Shown here: positions 1-10,357 of the stretch, in pieces
How positions within the stretch are numbered: the first letter of the stretch is position 1
Layout: each line of letters begins with the position of its first letter
NCBI GenBank assembly: GCA_017933935.1
Contig: JADWQK010002063.1
Coordinates: 6,014,001 to 6,078,000 of the forward strand
Reading direction: 5' to 3'
Length of the DNA: 64,000 bases
Source of the DNA: Sesamia nonagrioides
Taxonomy: Eukaryota > Arthropoda > Insecta > Lepidoptera > Noctuidae
Translations under genes and position numbers: made by a program
The notes under the pieces: generated by a model
What the model saw: only the letters and a program-made list of their open reading frames with translations
What the model was told of the DNA's origin: nothing
Databases searched by the model: none

Positions 1-459
1 TTATGTAAGAATCGTTTCGAAGACATTGATAATAATCGTTTCAAATAATCGAATCAAGATCTCGATTCTCGCAGATTTCGAGAGGTTACACTATAATATT
101 GTCGTTAGATTAAAAAAGCTCTAAAGCACACACCACAACATATACATATAATTAATAATTAATAATAATAATAATTTATTAACTCAAAACAAGGGATTGC
201 TGGACACGTTAAAAATAGAATTATACAAAACAAGCACTGTTAAGGAAAACGTGTGGGTGAGCACTGCTCTCCTAGCTAGGTTATGAAAACCTGTGTTAAG
301 GAGAAGCAGTCCGGTCCCCTAAGTTACAATGGCGTTAAGTTACATAGTGATTATGATGTTACTATTACAATTTCGAAAAATTAAATAATCAAAGTTTAGG
401 TAATGTTTTGTTATCATAAAGAAAAAGATAAAATAAAATAATTAATCATTTTGAGATAA
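1..459. other. AT-rich sequence, no gene seen
   Basis: There are short A/T runs and no coding potential. I see no recognisable repeat boundary before the (TG)n array at about 466. Confidence 0.5.
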
Positions 460-465
460 TTACAT

Positions 466-581
466 ATGCGTGTGATTGTGTACATGAGTGGGTGCGTGTG
501 TGTGTATGTGGGTGTGTGTGTATGGGTGTGTGTGTGTGGGGGGATGTGCGTGTGTGTGGGTGTGTGTGTGTGTTTGTATGG

Positions 582-616
<35 letters not shown>

Positions 617-630
617 TGTGTTTGTGTACT
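466..630. repeat. (TG)n microsatellite
   Basis: This is a TG/TGTATG-type dinucleotide array with GGG and TA interruptions. On the minus strand it is a (CA)n tract that begins about 25 nt after the stop of the LINE reading frame at 1196-645, so it probably grew from that LINE's 3' tail. Confidence 0.95.
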
Positions 631-644
631 GATCGATGTTTCTA

Positions 645-1196
645 TCACTTTAAGATCCTTTCTGTTTCGTCGTATGACTTATCTTGGAGGTATGATTGTA
701 TAGCCTTTTTGCATTTGTAGTACGGTAGATCATAGATTTGACACTCTTCATTTATTTTATTGTATAGATATGGACCAAGAAAATAAAAAAATCTCTTTAC
801 AAAAGCCGAGTCTACACGTGGCACGGTACATATCCCATCCTTACGACGTTTACTACGTTTTTTATTTTTTATTGTAGGGTATGGGGTGTTGCGGTGTTGC
901 AGGATTACTGTCTGAAGTATGAAGTGTTGCCGAATATTTAACACTTTCCAGTCTTTGTAAAGTTGATCAGTTGGGAAAAGAATGGGGCGAAAAGTGGCTA
1001 CTTTTAATATGGCCCTGTGTGCTACTTCAAGCGGCTTGAGGGTTGTTTTTGCTGCGCCACCCCAACAAGAAATGCAATAGGCTATGATGGATTGACAAAG
1101 TGCAAAATAGACATTACGTATTAAAACAGGGTTAGCAATATGCCGGAGAGTTTTGACATATACCCTTACATCATACATACATACACTCCACCTCAC
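645..1196 (-). mobile_element. LINE (CR1/Jockey-like) reverse transcriptase C-terminus, 5'-truncated
   Basis: A 183-codon minus-strand frame contains the post-catalytic region typical of Jockey/CR1-group reverse transcriptases: a helix with YFALCQSIIAYCISCWGG, then LKPLEVAHRAILK, ending in a short basic tail. No catalytic YADD box is present because the copy is truncated upstream. The frame is intact to its stop, which suggests a fairly young copy. The 3' end runs into a (CA)n tract. Confidence 0.75.
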
Positions 1197-1199
1197 ACA

Positions 1200-2200
1200 G
1201 ATATCAAGCCCAGTGCTTATTCGTATCGATTAAAACTTTTTGTGTGCTTTCAAAATTACTTTTTGTTTATTTTCTTTCACATAATTGTACAGCAAATGAA
1301 ACCTGGGGGAGCGAAACCACCACTTACAAGTAAATCTTTGGTTAAAAGGAGATTCAGAAAAATTAAGTTTGATTTACATGACTTGTTGAAATAAACATGT
1401 TATATATTTTTTTTACAGAACGTTGATATTGAGTCATACAACAGTATCACAATTAATTAGTTTCTATCAATTAAAAAACTTTCGTTCGTCAACTTTTAAG
1501 AGGATTATTTCAAGTCGTTTGATGGAATTTTGTAATGGCGTTGTTCTTGTAATATAATAACAAACCTCCCATTTAAAACTAATGAACATAAGGGTCTGTT
1601 TTTCCACGAAATATATTAGCAGAAAATTACTAACGAATCTCAACATATTAAAACTTCTTAGAAACGAGAAAGTAAGAATAATTAACATAAAATATGATTG
1701 AATACTTAATCTACGTTTTCTGTACCTGAGCCTGTCCTTAAATGTGTTGAAATAATTTATTCCCTGTTTTGTATTGGCGAAAGAAATACATATTTAGGAA
1801 GCATTTCACACTCCCACAAACATACATTCACACATGCTCGCACCCCCCCCACACACACACATGAACACTCATAGCGTAGGAAATTGAAATTTTTGGCATC
1901 ATCACGACCAATTATTCATATTGAATGACCCAGTCCACTTGTATTAATAATTAGTTAAAGCAACGAATCACTGTCTCTCAAGATACAGGCTACGGCCTAG
2001 TTTGAGAGGCAGAGTTTCTTCTTTTGGTGTACAGATCAGTTATATGTATATATAAACCATTATAACTATGTGAAATCTAATCCTTTCTTGATGAAATAAA
2101 TATTATTATCTCTTTATTTTTCTATGTCTACATATCGCTTTACATTTTTAAATATTTATATAAAAAACATACAACATTTAAAAATATTAAAAAATAGTGT
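1200..2200. other. No gene seen
   Basis: AT-rich sequence with a short C7(AC)n tract near 1845-1860. No exon-like open block with splice sites was recognised on either strand. Confidence 0.4.
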
Positions 2201-2424
2201 TCCACCGACGACGGGAGAAGGGTCCAAGCTAGCGGTGGTTAGGGCTCCAGAGACAGGAACCTCCTTACTATGCGGGCCGTATCGAGGAGTACTGCCTTTT
2301 GAATCAGGCCCTTGATCCAACTGCTTAACGAGAGCCTCAATACATATTGGTCGAGGCTCTCGGCTATCAAACCATTGGCCGATACGACAATCGGTACAAT
2401 GACAGCCGAGTTCACATTCCACAT
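2200..2424 (-). mobile_element. LINE reverse transcriptase C-terminal fragment (R4/Dong-like?)
   Basis: The minus strand encodes a motif with VPIVVSANGLIAESLDQ followed by LIQKAVLLDTARIVRRFL. This C-terminal block is seen in non-LTR retrotransposon polyproteins of insects. It stops near 2239, followed by an AT-rich tail. The clade is uncertain: it may belong to the R4/Dong-like family whose polymerase relic lies at 26180-28140. Confidence 0.55.
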
Positions 2425-2740
2425 GTCAATGTGTCACATGTTTATTATTATTATTATTTTAAATACCTGGGGCACGTTTAGTTTATATAGCAGCTATTCA
2501 TATAGTTTCATCTTTGTCTGGCTCAGGAACTATGAAGGTTCCCTTCTGAACATGAAGCAAACTACAAACCGCGCTTTATTTGCAAAACGAACTATCAATA
2601 TATATCTTCTTTTCTTTCTTTTTCAATGTGAGATCAATGGCCTCTGTGGAATAGATACCACAATTTTGCCAATAAGACGTGTAACAAATTATAGAAATTC
2701 TTAGAAAATTTCATTTTACAATAATGGCGGATATCGCCAA

Positions 2741-4289
2741 CAGCCCCGGATCTAGGGGGGGGGGGGCTAGTCGGGGCCTATGCCCCAGGCGGTCAATTTA
2801 GGGGGCGGTCAAATTCAGACTTACTGACCAATGGACAACTTGTCATTTATTTACTTTGACCACGGAATAAATAATAGCACAAGTACAGCAATTTCATGGC
2901 TATCATCTTGACCGATACCCTGAGCGCGGAGTGAGATATGTTGCACGACTACACGAACATTTATTATTCACGAGGCGCGTAAGCAAAGTTCAAAATACGC
3001 GCCCGGCTCCCGCTAGCCTGCAGGAATCGTAGATCGGGGCAGCACGCGTCTGGTTACCGTGAGTGCGTAAGAGATAAATCTATATTCGAAAACTTCCTCG
3101 CCCTATTAAATAATTTGCCAGAAAAACTATTTTGGCGAATATTCTCCGCGAAATTAATAGAGTGAATATAGAAATTCAGAAAGAAGATATTATCCTTGCG
3201 GCTTGCCCGTTTCGTCGCACTAATGGATGGTCTGCTCAACACTTTGCAAAAAATGAGACAAAATCCAAAGGAATAATGGATAAAAGAAGCTGGCGAAGTA
3301 GCTGAAAAATGTGGTGTTGACCCTATTTTGCAAAAAATGAGACAAAATCCAATGGAATATTGGATAGAAGAAGCTGGCGAAGTAGCTGAAAAATGTGGTG
3401 TTGACCCTATTCTGCAAAACAAACGAATTCAGAAACGTAAAAAAAAAAATCGACGAGATGTGTGAAGACGAATTGCCGACACTCCAACCTGTTCAACTTT
3501 TTTCTAAAGAAATAATGATGGTATTTGATCGAATCATATCCGAAATTAAAAAGAGATTTCATTGTGCCACCATGCTGAATTTGAATTTTGCTTTTCTTAA
3601 TGGTACTAACATTTTCAAAATGTAAAATGGAGAACTGTAAAAGTATGGAGCAGATTTGGTTCGAAAATACGAGCGAGATTTAATTGCCGTTGAATTCTGC
3701 CAGGAACTTCATGTTTTTAAAGAGCAAGCTCCGGTTTTATTTGGTGATATAGAAAAGGCTAACAGTTTTTATCTCTTGCAACAGATCTATGCGCATGATT
3801 TGCAGGATGCTTTTTCTAAAACCTATTTGTATTGCTCTGCGAATTTACTCTACGCTTCCTACTACGGACGCTCAGCGCGCTCGCAAGCTGCGAGCGCAGT
3901 TTTAGCAAACTTAAACTCATTAAAAATTAGGTGCGATCTTCTATGAGCCAGGAACGCTTATCGAGTCTTGCAATCTTAGCGATAGAAAATCGTATTGCAC
4001 ACGACTTAAATTATGGCTTTTATGGATTTATTTGCAGAACAAAAAGCTCGAAGAGTAAAATTGTAATTTCAATTCACAAATTTAATAATATATTTTATTT
4101 TTATTATGCATATTTATTTTTATTTTAAACCATATATAATATTTAACAGGGTAGCTGTTAAATATATATCCTACATATTGACAGCTGAAATTATATGGAT
4201 GGTAAAGGTGAAAACAATCATAAGTAGGTAGGCAGGGCGGCTTTTTTCAGTTTTTGCCCCGCCTATAAAAAATTGAAGATCCGGGGCTG
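2741..4289 (+). mobile_element. hAT-superfamily DNA transposon with 8-bp TSD
   Basis: The ends are perfect 13-bp inverted repeats CAGCCCCGGATCT / AGATCCGGGGCTG. They are flanked by the direct 8-bp duplication ATCGCCAA (2733-2740 and 4290-4297), the hAT hallmark. The 1,549-bp interior carries a decayed transposase similar to the ZMYM1/hAT C-terminal half (separate entry). The copy is probably non-autonomous. Confidence 0.93.
3246..4080 (+). pseudogene. hAT (ZMYM1-like) transposase remnant, frameshifted
   Basis: In hAT transposases the C-terminal part carries the dimerisation domain. Here the plus strand shows blocks typical of the ZMYM1-like hAT group: EYWIEEAGEVAEKCGVDPIL, DEMCEDELPTLQP, RKYERDLIAVEF and, near the end, SMSQERLSSLAILAIENRI, which is the dimerisation helix. 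The blocks sit in different frames: a run of A's near 3439-3450 shifts the frame, and there are stops near 3622 and 3944. An 84-bp tandem duplication (28 codons, in frame) covers 3246-3413, so the first block is present twice. The N-terminal zinc finger and first catalytic region are not visible. Confidence 0.75.
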
Positions 4290-4719
4290 ATCGCCAATGA
4301 CAGTTGAAAAAGATGGCCGCGTGAACCGTCAAGATGTAGCCACTATGCTGCGATATTTATGCGATATTTAAATGTTCTTTGTGAATTATTTACTGATACA
4401 CTTTTTACTACATAAATCACGCGCTTTTATTTAGTAAACGATACTATAAATAATTTTAAAAGTTCAATGAAAAATGCGCGTGACACTCATCTTAGCTGTA
4501 GATATCAACAATCTGAATGATTTTGAATGAATTTTCGAACGTTTTTCACACGTTATGTACGTTTTTTTAAAAAAATATTATGAAGTAATCAATAAATCAA
4601 TTACTTCATATTATTTGAAAAACGTATCTGCTCAACAACTTAAACACGCTATGAAGATTACGGAATTGTCAACATGAAAGGTATAAATAAGGTCAAAGAC
4701 ACAATGTGTAAGATCTTTT

Positions 4720-5350
4720 ACCTTTTTTCGGGTTCCGTAGCCAAATGGCAAAAAACGGAACCCTTATAGATTCGTCATGTCTCTCTGTCCGTCTGTTCGT
4801 CCGTATGTCACAGCCATTTTTTTCCGAAACTATAAGAGCTATACTGTTGAAACTTGGTAAGTAGATGTATTCTGTAAACCGCATTAAGAGTTTGATGCAA
4901 AAATAAAAAAATAATAATAAATATTGCGGGCTCCCCATACTTAGATTTGAAATTCAATTTTTTTTTCATCAAACACATTCGTGTGGGGTGGGGTATCTAT
5001 GGATAGGTCTTCAAAAATGATATAGAAGTTTCTAAAATATTTTTTTTTCTAAACGGAATTGTTTGCGTGACAGACGCTTCCAAAGTGGAAAAAATTTAGT
5101 CCCCCACCTCTAACTTCTAAAATAAGAAAATGAACAATCTAAAAAAAACATATGATTACTATAAAAACTACCAACGAAAATTGTTTTGAACGAGATCTAA
5201 TAAGTAGTTTTTTTAATACCTCGTAAATCGTAAACCGCTTATTACCGCGTAATTTTTCATACAAATAAAATCCTTTAATTTCATAAATCAATGGTACGGA
5301 ACAATTTGTACGTAAGTTCGACACGCACTTGGCCGGTTTTTTTAAAAAAA
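4720..5350 (+). repeat. Dispersed repeat C, copy 1
   Basis: It starts near CGGGTTCCGTAGCCAAATGG and ends near GACACGCACTTGGCCGG followed by T/A runs. This style of repeat is frequent in lepidopteran genomes. A reverse-orientation copy with insertions lies at 45325-46915 and a 3'-end fragment at about 35230-35320. There is no coding capacity and its class is unknown to me. Confidence 0.6.
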
Positions 5351-5364
5351 ACCTTGCCCCACAG

Positions 5365-5495
5365 TAGAATTTTTCCTGTATCGTGGGTGTGTTACAAACA
5401 TAGAACTCACATACACAAACATCCAGACCCGGAACAACTACTTGTAGGTCATACAAATATTAGTTCCGTGCGGAAATCGTACCTGCTACACGCAG
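5365..5495 (-). repeat. tRNA-derived SINE (type 4), fragment
   Basis: It matches the copies at 39640-40015 and 59805-59965, sharing CACATACACAAACA, GTAGGTCATACAAATATT and the GTGCGGRAATCG part of a tRNA B-box read on the minus strand. Confidence 0.6.
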
Positions 5496-5562
5496 CGCAG
5501 CAGTCAATATTCTTTCTTTCTTTCTTCTTCTTTTCTTTAGAGTGAATACTACTTCAACTCTT

Positions 5563-5878
5563 CAATGGCCTCTGTGGTTAGATACCACAATTTTGCCAAT
5601 AACATGTGTAACGAATTATAGAAATTCGTTAAAAAATTATTTCACAATAATGGCGATAGCGCCAATGACAGTTGAAAAAACGGCCGCGTGAGCCGACTAA
5701 GAGGAGATTTGATGCTAAGCCATTATGTGGCCACTATGCTGCGATATTTCAATGTTCTTTAGGCATTATTTACGGAATGCACTATTTACTACATAAATCA
5801 AGCGCTTTTATTTAGTAAACGACACTATAAATCATTTTAAAAGTCCAATGAAAAATGCGCGTGATACTCATCTTAGCT
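5563..5878 (+). repeat. Dispersed repeat B, copy 2, uninterrupted
   Basis: A continuous copy that shows the pre-insertion state of the hAT target at about 5650-5665 (AATGGCGATAGCGCCAATGA). There is no coding capacity and the class is unknown. Confidence 0.75.
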
Positions 5879-6059
5879 TCCCGTCAAAAAACCGCAGTCA
5901 ATATTGTATAATTACCACTGTAATCGTGCAGTCAGATGGCACATAATGTCAAATGATTTTTCCTGAGAATGACAGTAAAAAAAATAATTTACCTGAACAT
6001 TATAAAGTGAGCTATTATTAGCTCACTTAATAAAAAAAGAAGTTTTTTTATTTAATTTT

Positions 6060-6165
6060 TTTATAATTATAAATTAGTACTTGACCGTTTTCCCGCCTGT
6101 TTGTTAGCAGTGATACAATCGTTGATGGCAAAGCGCGTTAGTTCTTTAGGAGCATATTCTATATA
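6060..6165 (-). mobile_element. LINE-J 3' tail fragment
   Basis: A decayed minus-strand copy of the LINE-J tail: short T-run, AGTACTTGACC, TGATACAATCGTTGATGG, AAAGCGCGTTAG. It abuts the R1-like fragment on its right. Confidence 0.55.
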
Positions 6166-6189
6166 AAAAAAAGTTTTTCTGGAGGTTAA

Positions 6190-6610
6190 TCTGTTTCGGA
6201 TAACTGTGGGTTCACTGTGGGTATCGCCCTGAGGACACGGTGAAGCATACGGTAGAGGTCTGCCTGGCTTGGGCATAGCAACGCCGTGTCCTCGTGGCGG
6301 CGATTGGCGGCGATCTTTCGCGTCCGGCTCTGGATCAGGCCATGGCATGATGCATGGCAGGCCGTCACCTCCTTCAGCGAAGAAGTGATGCTGGCAAAGG
6401 AGGAGGCGTAGCGCGTAACAGAGTGGCAATGTCAGCGCTCTCACGGCTCTAGCTGCTGCAGGAGACGGCATCGAACTCCCGGCCACCTGGTAAGGACCAC
6501 ACCCGGGTCGATGCTGCACTGTTTCATGCGTGCCTCGAAGAGATGTCAGAACGTCATGACGGGGTTCACGAAAATCGACGCCTTGGTTAGGATGGCGGGT
6601 TGGTAAAAAT
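6190..6610 (+). mobile_element. R1-like LINE 3' fragment, copy 1
   Basis: It is homologous to 45812-46583 and 55025-55503 (both minus strand) and 61620-62225. The family encodes a reverse transcriptase C-terminus with a Cys/His block and the stretch VRSESAWQAVTSFCEAV, best read in the minus-strand copy at 46417-46121. This copy is decayed, lacks the poly(A) tail and is joined to a hexamer array. Confidence 0.7.
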
Positions 6611-6623
6611 TGTAGTATACTTG

Positions 6624-6966
6624 GACCCTGACCCTGACCTTGTTCCTGACCCTGACCCTGATACTGACCTTGATCCCGACCCTGACCCCTGACTCTTAAC
6701 CTGACCCTGACACTGACTTGCATTCGCATTCGCATTTGCATTCGTGACATATACATAGACTTGGACATTTACTATGTCCCTGACCCTGACCCTTACCCAG
6801 AACTGAAACCAGAACTAGAAACAGACTCTGACCCCGACCCTGACACATAATTAGAACCAGGCCCAGACCATGACCCAGACACTAACCCAGAACCTGACAC
6901 TGAACAAGAGCCTGATCCTGACTATGACCAAGACCCTGACCCTGATCCAGACCCTGACCCTGACTA
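6624..6966. repeat. Degenerate CCCTGA hexamer minisatellite
   Basis: Dozens of imperfect tandem CCCTGA/CCTGAC units drift through variants such as CCAGAC and CCTGAT. The unit differs from the insect telomere unit TTAGG. It follows directly after an R1-like LINE fragment. Confidence 0.85.
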
Positions 6967-6969
6967 TAT

Positions 6970-7985
6970 AACAATTGTAGTTTATTATATCATGTTAAAA
7001 AGAAGTTGCCGTACAGAATGCCGCACTTTTGAATTCTCACCAGCACTCAGTTGGATAACTTACAAGTGACGGCATAGTGCTGAATCTTATTTTAAGCTCT
7101 TATATCGTCCTTTAAACAGCTTGGCAAAAAAGTCTAGAAAAGAAACTATTTTTTTGTCTATTGGTAACACCCCAAAAAATAATGACGTTTCTTAATAAAC
7201 TTTGTTGATTCTAATTAAAATTAGTGTATTTTCTAAACGAATTACGTTTAGAAAATAAAGTAATTAAACCAAAGAATTTTAAATATATAGAATGATAACG
7301 AGTAATAATAATATCTAAACAACAACATTCAAAAATAAACCTAAAGCCTACTCCATAAAGCTTATATTGCCACAAAGCTTACGCATAAATACCTAAAGTT
7401 CCGCATGAGAGGCATCGAAAGACCCCTGTGTCCCTTTCCCGCAGACTGCCAGTGTGAAATGAAACTACTATTTGGTAACTTTGATACATAAACTTCATCC
7501 ACTCGGTTTGTTATTTACGCTGATATACAATATTATATTAGTGACTCGTGATTGTTTAAGCATTAAAATAACTAACTGCTTAGCTCAACATTTAATCAAT
7601 GCATTTATTGTGATCAATAAATAAAAATAAAACAATATTAGCAGATACTATGAACTATTAAATGGCAACACCGATGACATATTGGGTTAATTATTCAATA
7701 TGGTCGACGCAATTTTTTTTTTGTGTAGGTTGAGTATAATGTTCTGTAAAAAAGACAAGACAGCTGAACAAAGAACATCTTCCGTTTTTAAGTTTGTTAA
7801 AAAGTGAAAAGACTTAGTAGAAACAAATTGTATATTTTCTTGAAAATGTTTATACCTAATATGTCCTAAAAAAATGTAACAAACAGCGTATCAGTGTAGG
7901 TATGTCAACTATCTGTATTAGCTATACTTACCTTACACTTTTACAAAAAGTTTAATCTACTTGAATGACTAACCTAACCATTTTA
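6970..7985. other. No gene seen
   Basis: AT-rich sequence. It contains a 13-bp hairpin at 7227-7257 and the left half of an 18-bp perfect inverted pair (7421-7438 with 9514-9531). Confidence 0.4.
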
Positions 7986-7989
7986 TTAT

Positions 7990-8250
7990 TATTACTAGCT
8001 TTCCGCCCGCGGCTTCGCCCGTGTGGAGTTCGGTTATATCGCGCTTTTTAGATTTCCCTCGGGAACATCATATTTTTCCGGGATAAAAGGTAGCCTATGA
8101 TCTTTCTCAGGGTCCAAAGATTGCCTGTGCCAAATTTCATCAAAATCGGTTGAGAGGTTTAAGCGGGAAAGCGTAACAGACAGACAGACAGACAGACAGA
8201 CCGACAGACAGACAGACAGAGTTACTTTCGCATTTATAATATTAGTATGG
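7990..8250 (+). repeat. Dispersed repeat E, copy 1, with a CAGA microsatellite
   Basis: It starts ACTAGCTTTCCGCCCGCGGC and ends TTATAATATTAGTATGG. Other copies are at 15960-16275, 25638-25858, 51790-52412 (with a SINE inserted) and 60275-60494 (minus). The CAGA run at about 8180-8220 lies where other copies have a shorter CAGACAGA. Confidence 0.75.
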
Positions 8251-8600
8251 ATTTTTTCGCCAAGCGATTCGTCGTGTTCCGGCATGATATTTGGTGAAGC
8301 TATACGGAGGACGGGTCTGAGCAGTTGTGTTGCGATGTGGGCCGGGTACGATGCGCCAAATGTTGTTGTGTTGAAGGTTTGGTCGTGGAGAGTCTCCAAA
8401 TCAATCTCCCTCTGGCGCAGCATCGTTGGTCGTGTTGTTGGGTTTAACATTGCATCACCTCGCTCAACTGTCGTCATCCTTCCTATTCCTAAGTTTTTTA
8501 AGTGAATAGGCTTAATAAAATAGTGCGCTTTACCATCAACGATTGCATCACTGCTTACCATCAGGCGGGATTGCAGTCAAGCACTAGTTTATAACTAATA
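8249..8600 (+). mobile_element. Family A composite element, copy 1
   Basis: The head (to about 8500) contains GATTCGTCGTGTTCCGGCAT, GAAGC-ACGGAGGACGGGTC and GTCGTGGAGAGTCTCC. The tail (about 8500-8600) is the LINE-J 3' end ending in TAGTTTATAA plus an A-rich run. The two parts meet at a small hairpin around TTTTTTAAGTGAATAGG. Confidence 0.75.
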
Positions 8601-8792
8601 AAACAAAAAGCCGTAGAAACACCGCCGGCTGGCAAATTCCTCCAGTACCTCGATGTACCCGGTATAAAGGACGAGGCGAAACGCTTCGTCCGGTTCGATA
8701 TTTATTGATTGTTGGTGAACATAATTTTCTTGCAGTGTTCCAAGTGTGATGGAATTCGAGAATAATGGCATGAAGTTATTTCAGTTGAACCA

Positions 8793-8846
8793 ACAACTAA
8801 AACAAGGTTTTATACATGCAAATGTATAAAACCTTGTTTTAGTTGT
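8793..8846. repeat. Perfect 24-bp hairpin
   Basis: The arms 8793-8816 and 8823-8846 are exact reverse complements, with a 6-nt loop TGCAAA. Confidence 0.9.
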
Positions 8847-8849
8847 AGT

Positions 8850-9850
8850 TGTTGAGGTATGATGGTTGACAATTTTTTGTCTTTCAATGTGTATTGTGTT
8901 TGTTACGTCTGTAACACTTTGTATAAATAAATGTGTTGATTTCTTGAACATGCCTTTTGTTATTTTTTAATTATATTACGCAGCGTAGCACGCCGCGTCG
9001 TCCACTTATCACTACTAGCTAGACTGCTAGCTAGAGTACCGAGAGGGCACCCGAATTGAGGCGCGTGGGCGTGGGTATGACTTGCGTTCCAAGCGTTTCT
9101 ATTAAGTCAACGTACTGAAAACCTTATTCACTAAATTCATTTTATATATATCAATATTACCTTTTACAGCATGTAATTTAATAAATATTTTTGAAGATAT
9201 TACAGAGACAAAGAGGCTGCGGCGCACAGGGGCAACGCGAGCTTGTAACTGTCCCTATGTATGTTTAGATCCATAAAACTAAGTAACGGGATGCGCTTTT
9301 CTTTAATAGATAGAGTGATTCGAGATAAAGGTATATATACCTAATATAATACATTTATTCGAGCGAAGCCGGGTCGGGTCGCTAGTATACAATATAAATA
9401 AAGTTCATGTTTTATTTTGTAGCTACCTCTTACTGTTATTAGATTTTTACTCGAAAAAAATTTGAAATTTATTAAATGTCCCAATTTTCTTATGAACTAT
9501 GTACACCCTACTAGAAAGGGACACAGGGGTCCTTCGTGCGTTTCTCTTTCTAGGAACGTCTTTGCCGGCTCGTGAGCTTTCTAGTATATAAACAAATTCT
9601 TTGAATTAAACACACATAATGAATAAAACTATTTTTAATTAATAGTGGGTTACGGCCAGCACAGTGGCGCCCCTATTATTTTCCACTCTTTTTTTTGCCA
9701 AGCTGTACGTCACCTGGTAGTTCATATGACGTACCTATCTATTTTTGGACACGTGCCTGTAGTCTATGTTTTACGACTAGCTATTTCTAGTAAAATTCCT
9801 AATAATATTACTAATAAATAAAGCACCGGCTTTACCTGCCAGTATCAATA
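8850..9850. other. No gene seen; part of an older repeat
   Basis: Around 9330-9395 the sequence ends like other lepidopteran dispersed repeats (GAGCGAAGCCGGGTCGGGTC then GCTAGTATAC). The right half of the 18-bp inverted pair is at 9514-9531. No coding block was recognised. Confidence 0.4.
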
Positions 9851-10066
9851 AATGTTGATGAGTGTGCGCGGGGATTGCATGACTAAATTTCCCCGTCTCC
9901 GTTCTATCATCGGACGACCCGTCGTACGGTGAGTATTCCACCCTTAGAGCCTGTCCAGAAAGCGCGATTTACGCGCGAGTCCACTCGCGCGTTTTGATTT
10001 GTATTGCGTCCAGATGCGGCGAAATCACGCGCGTATGTGATGAGACGGATTTGGTCAGTTATAAAA

Positions 10067-10195
10067 ATGGACTCAGATACTGTGGTTGTGTTGTGCCTTG
10101 CATACCGTCGATGGAAACGTCGTAAACGAAGAGAAAGTCGACGATTTAACGTGCATCCCATTCTACGTGACAGAATGACCTACAAGTTTTTTTTT
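10067..10195 (+). pseudogene. Harbinger transposase N-terminus, truncated (copy 1)
   Basis: From ATG 10067 the frame begins MDSDTVVV, then a basic stretch RRWKRRKRRESRRF and the motif NVHPILRDR. A basic run followed by VHP is typical of the start of PIF/Harbinger DDE nucleases. The frame enters a T-run at about 10190 and the whole catalytic DDE region is absent. What follows is the antisense MADF fragment, so the middle of the parent element has been deleted. Confidence 0.7.
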
Positions 10196-10357
10196 TCTCC
10201 TCGGAATCACCAGCTTCACAAAAAATTCTACTATTTCTTCCTAGTTCCTACGCGTAATGGTTCTATTAGAATAATCTGACGATTCCATATCCCATATAGC
10301 TACCCTTTTCTCAATTTCGTCAATAAAAAGTTCCGTGTCAAAGTTTTCACGATCCAT
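10195..10357 (-). pseudogene. MADF (Myb/SANT-like) Harbinger partner protein fragment, copy 1
   Basis: From the minus-strand ATG at 10357 it reads MDRENFDTELFIDEIEKRV then AIWDMESSDYSNRT. This is the start of a MADF DNA-binding domain, with an acidic/basic helix, conserved W and D-Y-x-N-R. PIF/Harbinger elements usually encode such a partner protein beside the transposase. A TAG after TITRRN replaces the Trp codon (TGG) found at the same place in copy 2, so copy 1 is stopped early. Confidence 0.65.

Larger units (their letters stand above)
2633..4500 (+). repeat. Dispersed repeat B, copy 1, interrupted by a hAT element
   Basis: 2633-2740 and 4290-4496 together match the continuous copy at 5563-5878, starting TCAATGGCCTCTGTGG and ending near CTCATCTTAGCT. 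A third copy lies in reverse orientation at about 54565-54780. The interruption at 2741-4289 is the hAT element, and the reader can see the empty site in copy 2. Confidence 0.8.

Noticed and set aside
460..720. Overlapping 62-84 codon frames in the TG tract
   Set aside because: They are simple-sequence translations (poly His-Thr or Cys-Val) of a microsatellite on both strands.
3054..3422. 122-codon minus-strand frame with repeated peptide blocks
   Set aside because: Antisense to the hAT transposase relic; its internal repeat is the 84-bp tandem duplication.
6067..6768. 233-codon minus-strand frame
   Set aside because: It is antisense to an R1-like LINE fragment and a hexamer array; the Gly-Gln repeats are just the translated CCCTGA units.
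6624..6966. Telomeric repeat
   Set aside because: The unit is CCCTGA with high divergence, not the insect TTAGG repeat.
8170..8230. CRISPR-like spaced repeats
   Set aside because: It is a plain CAGA microsatellite inside a dispersed repeat; no spacers.
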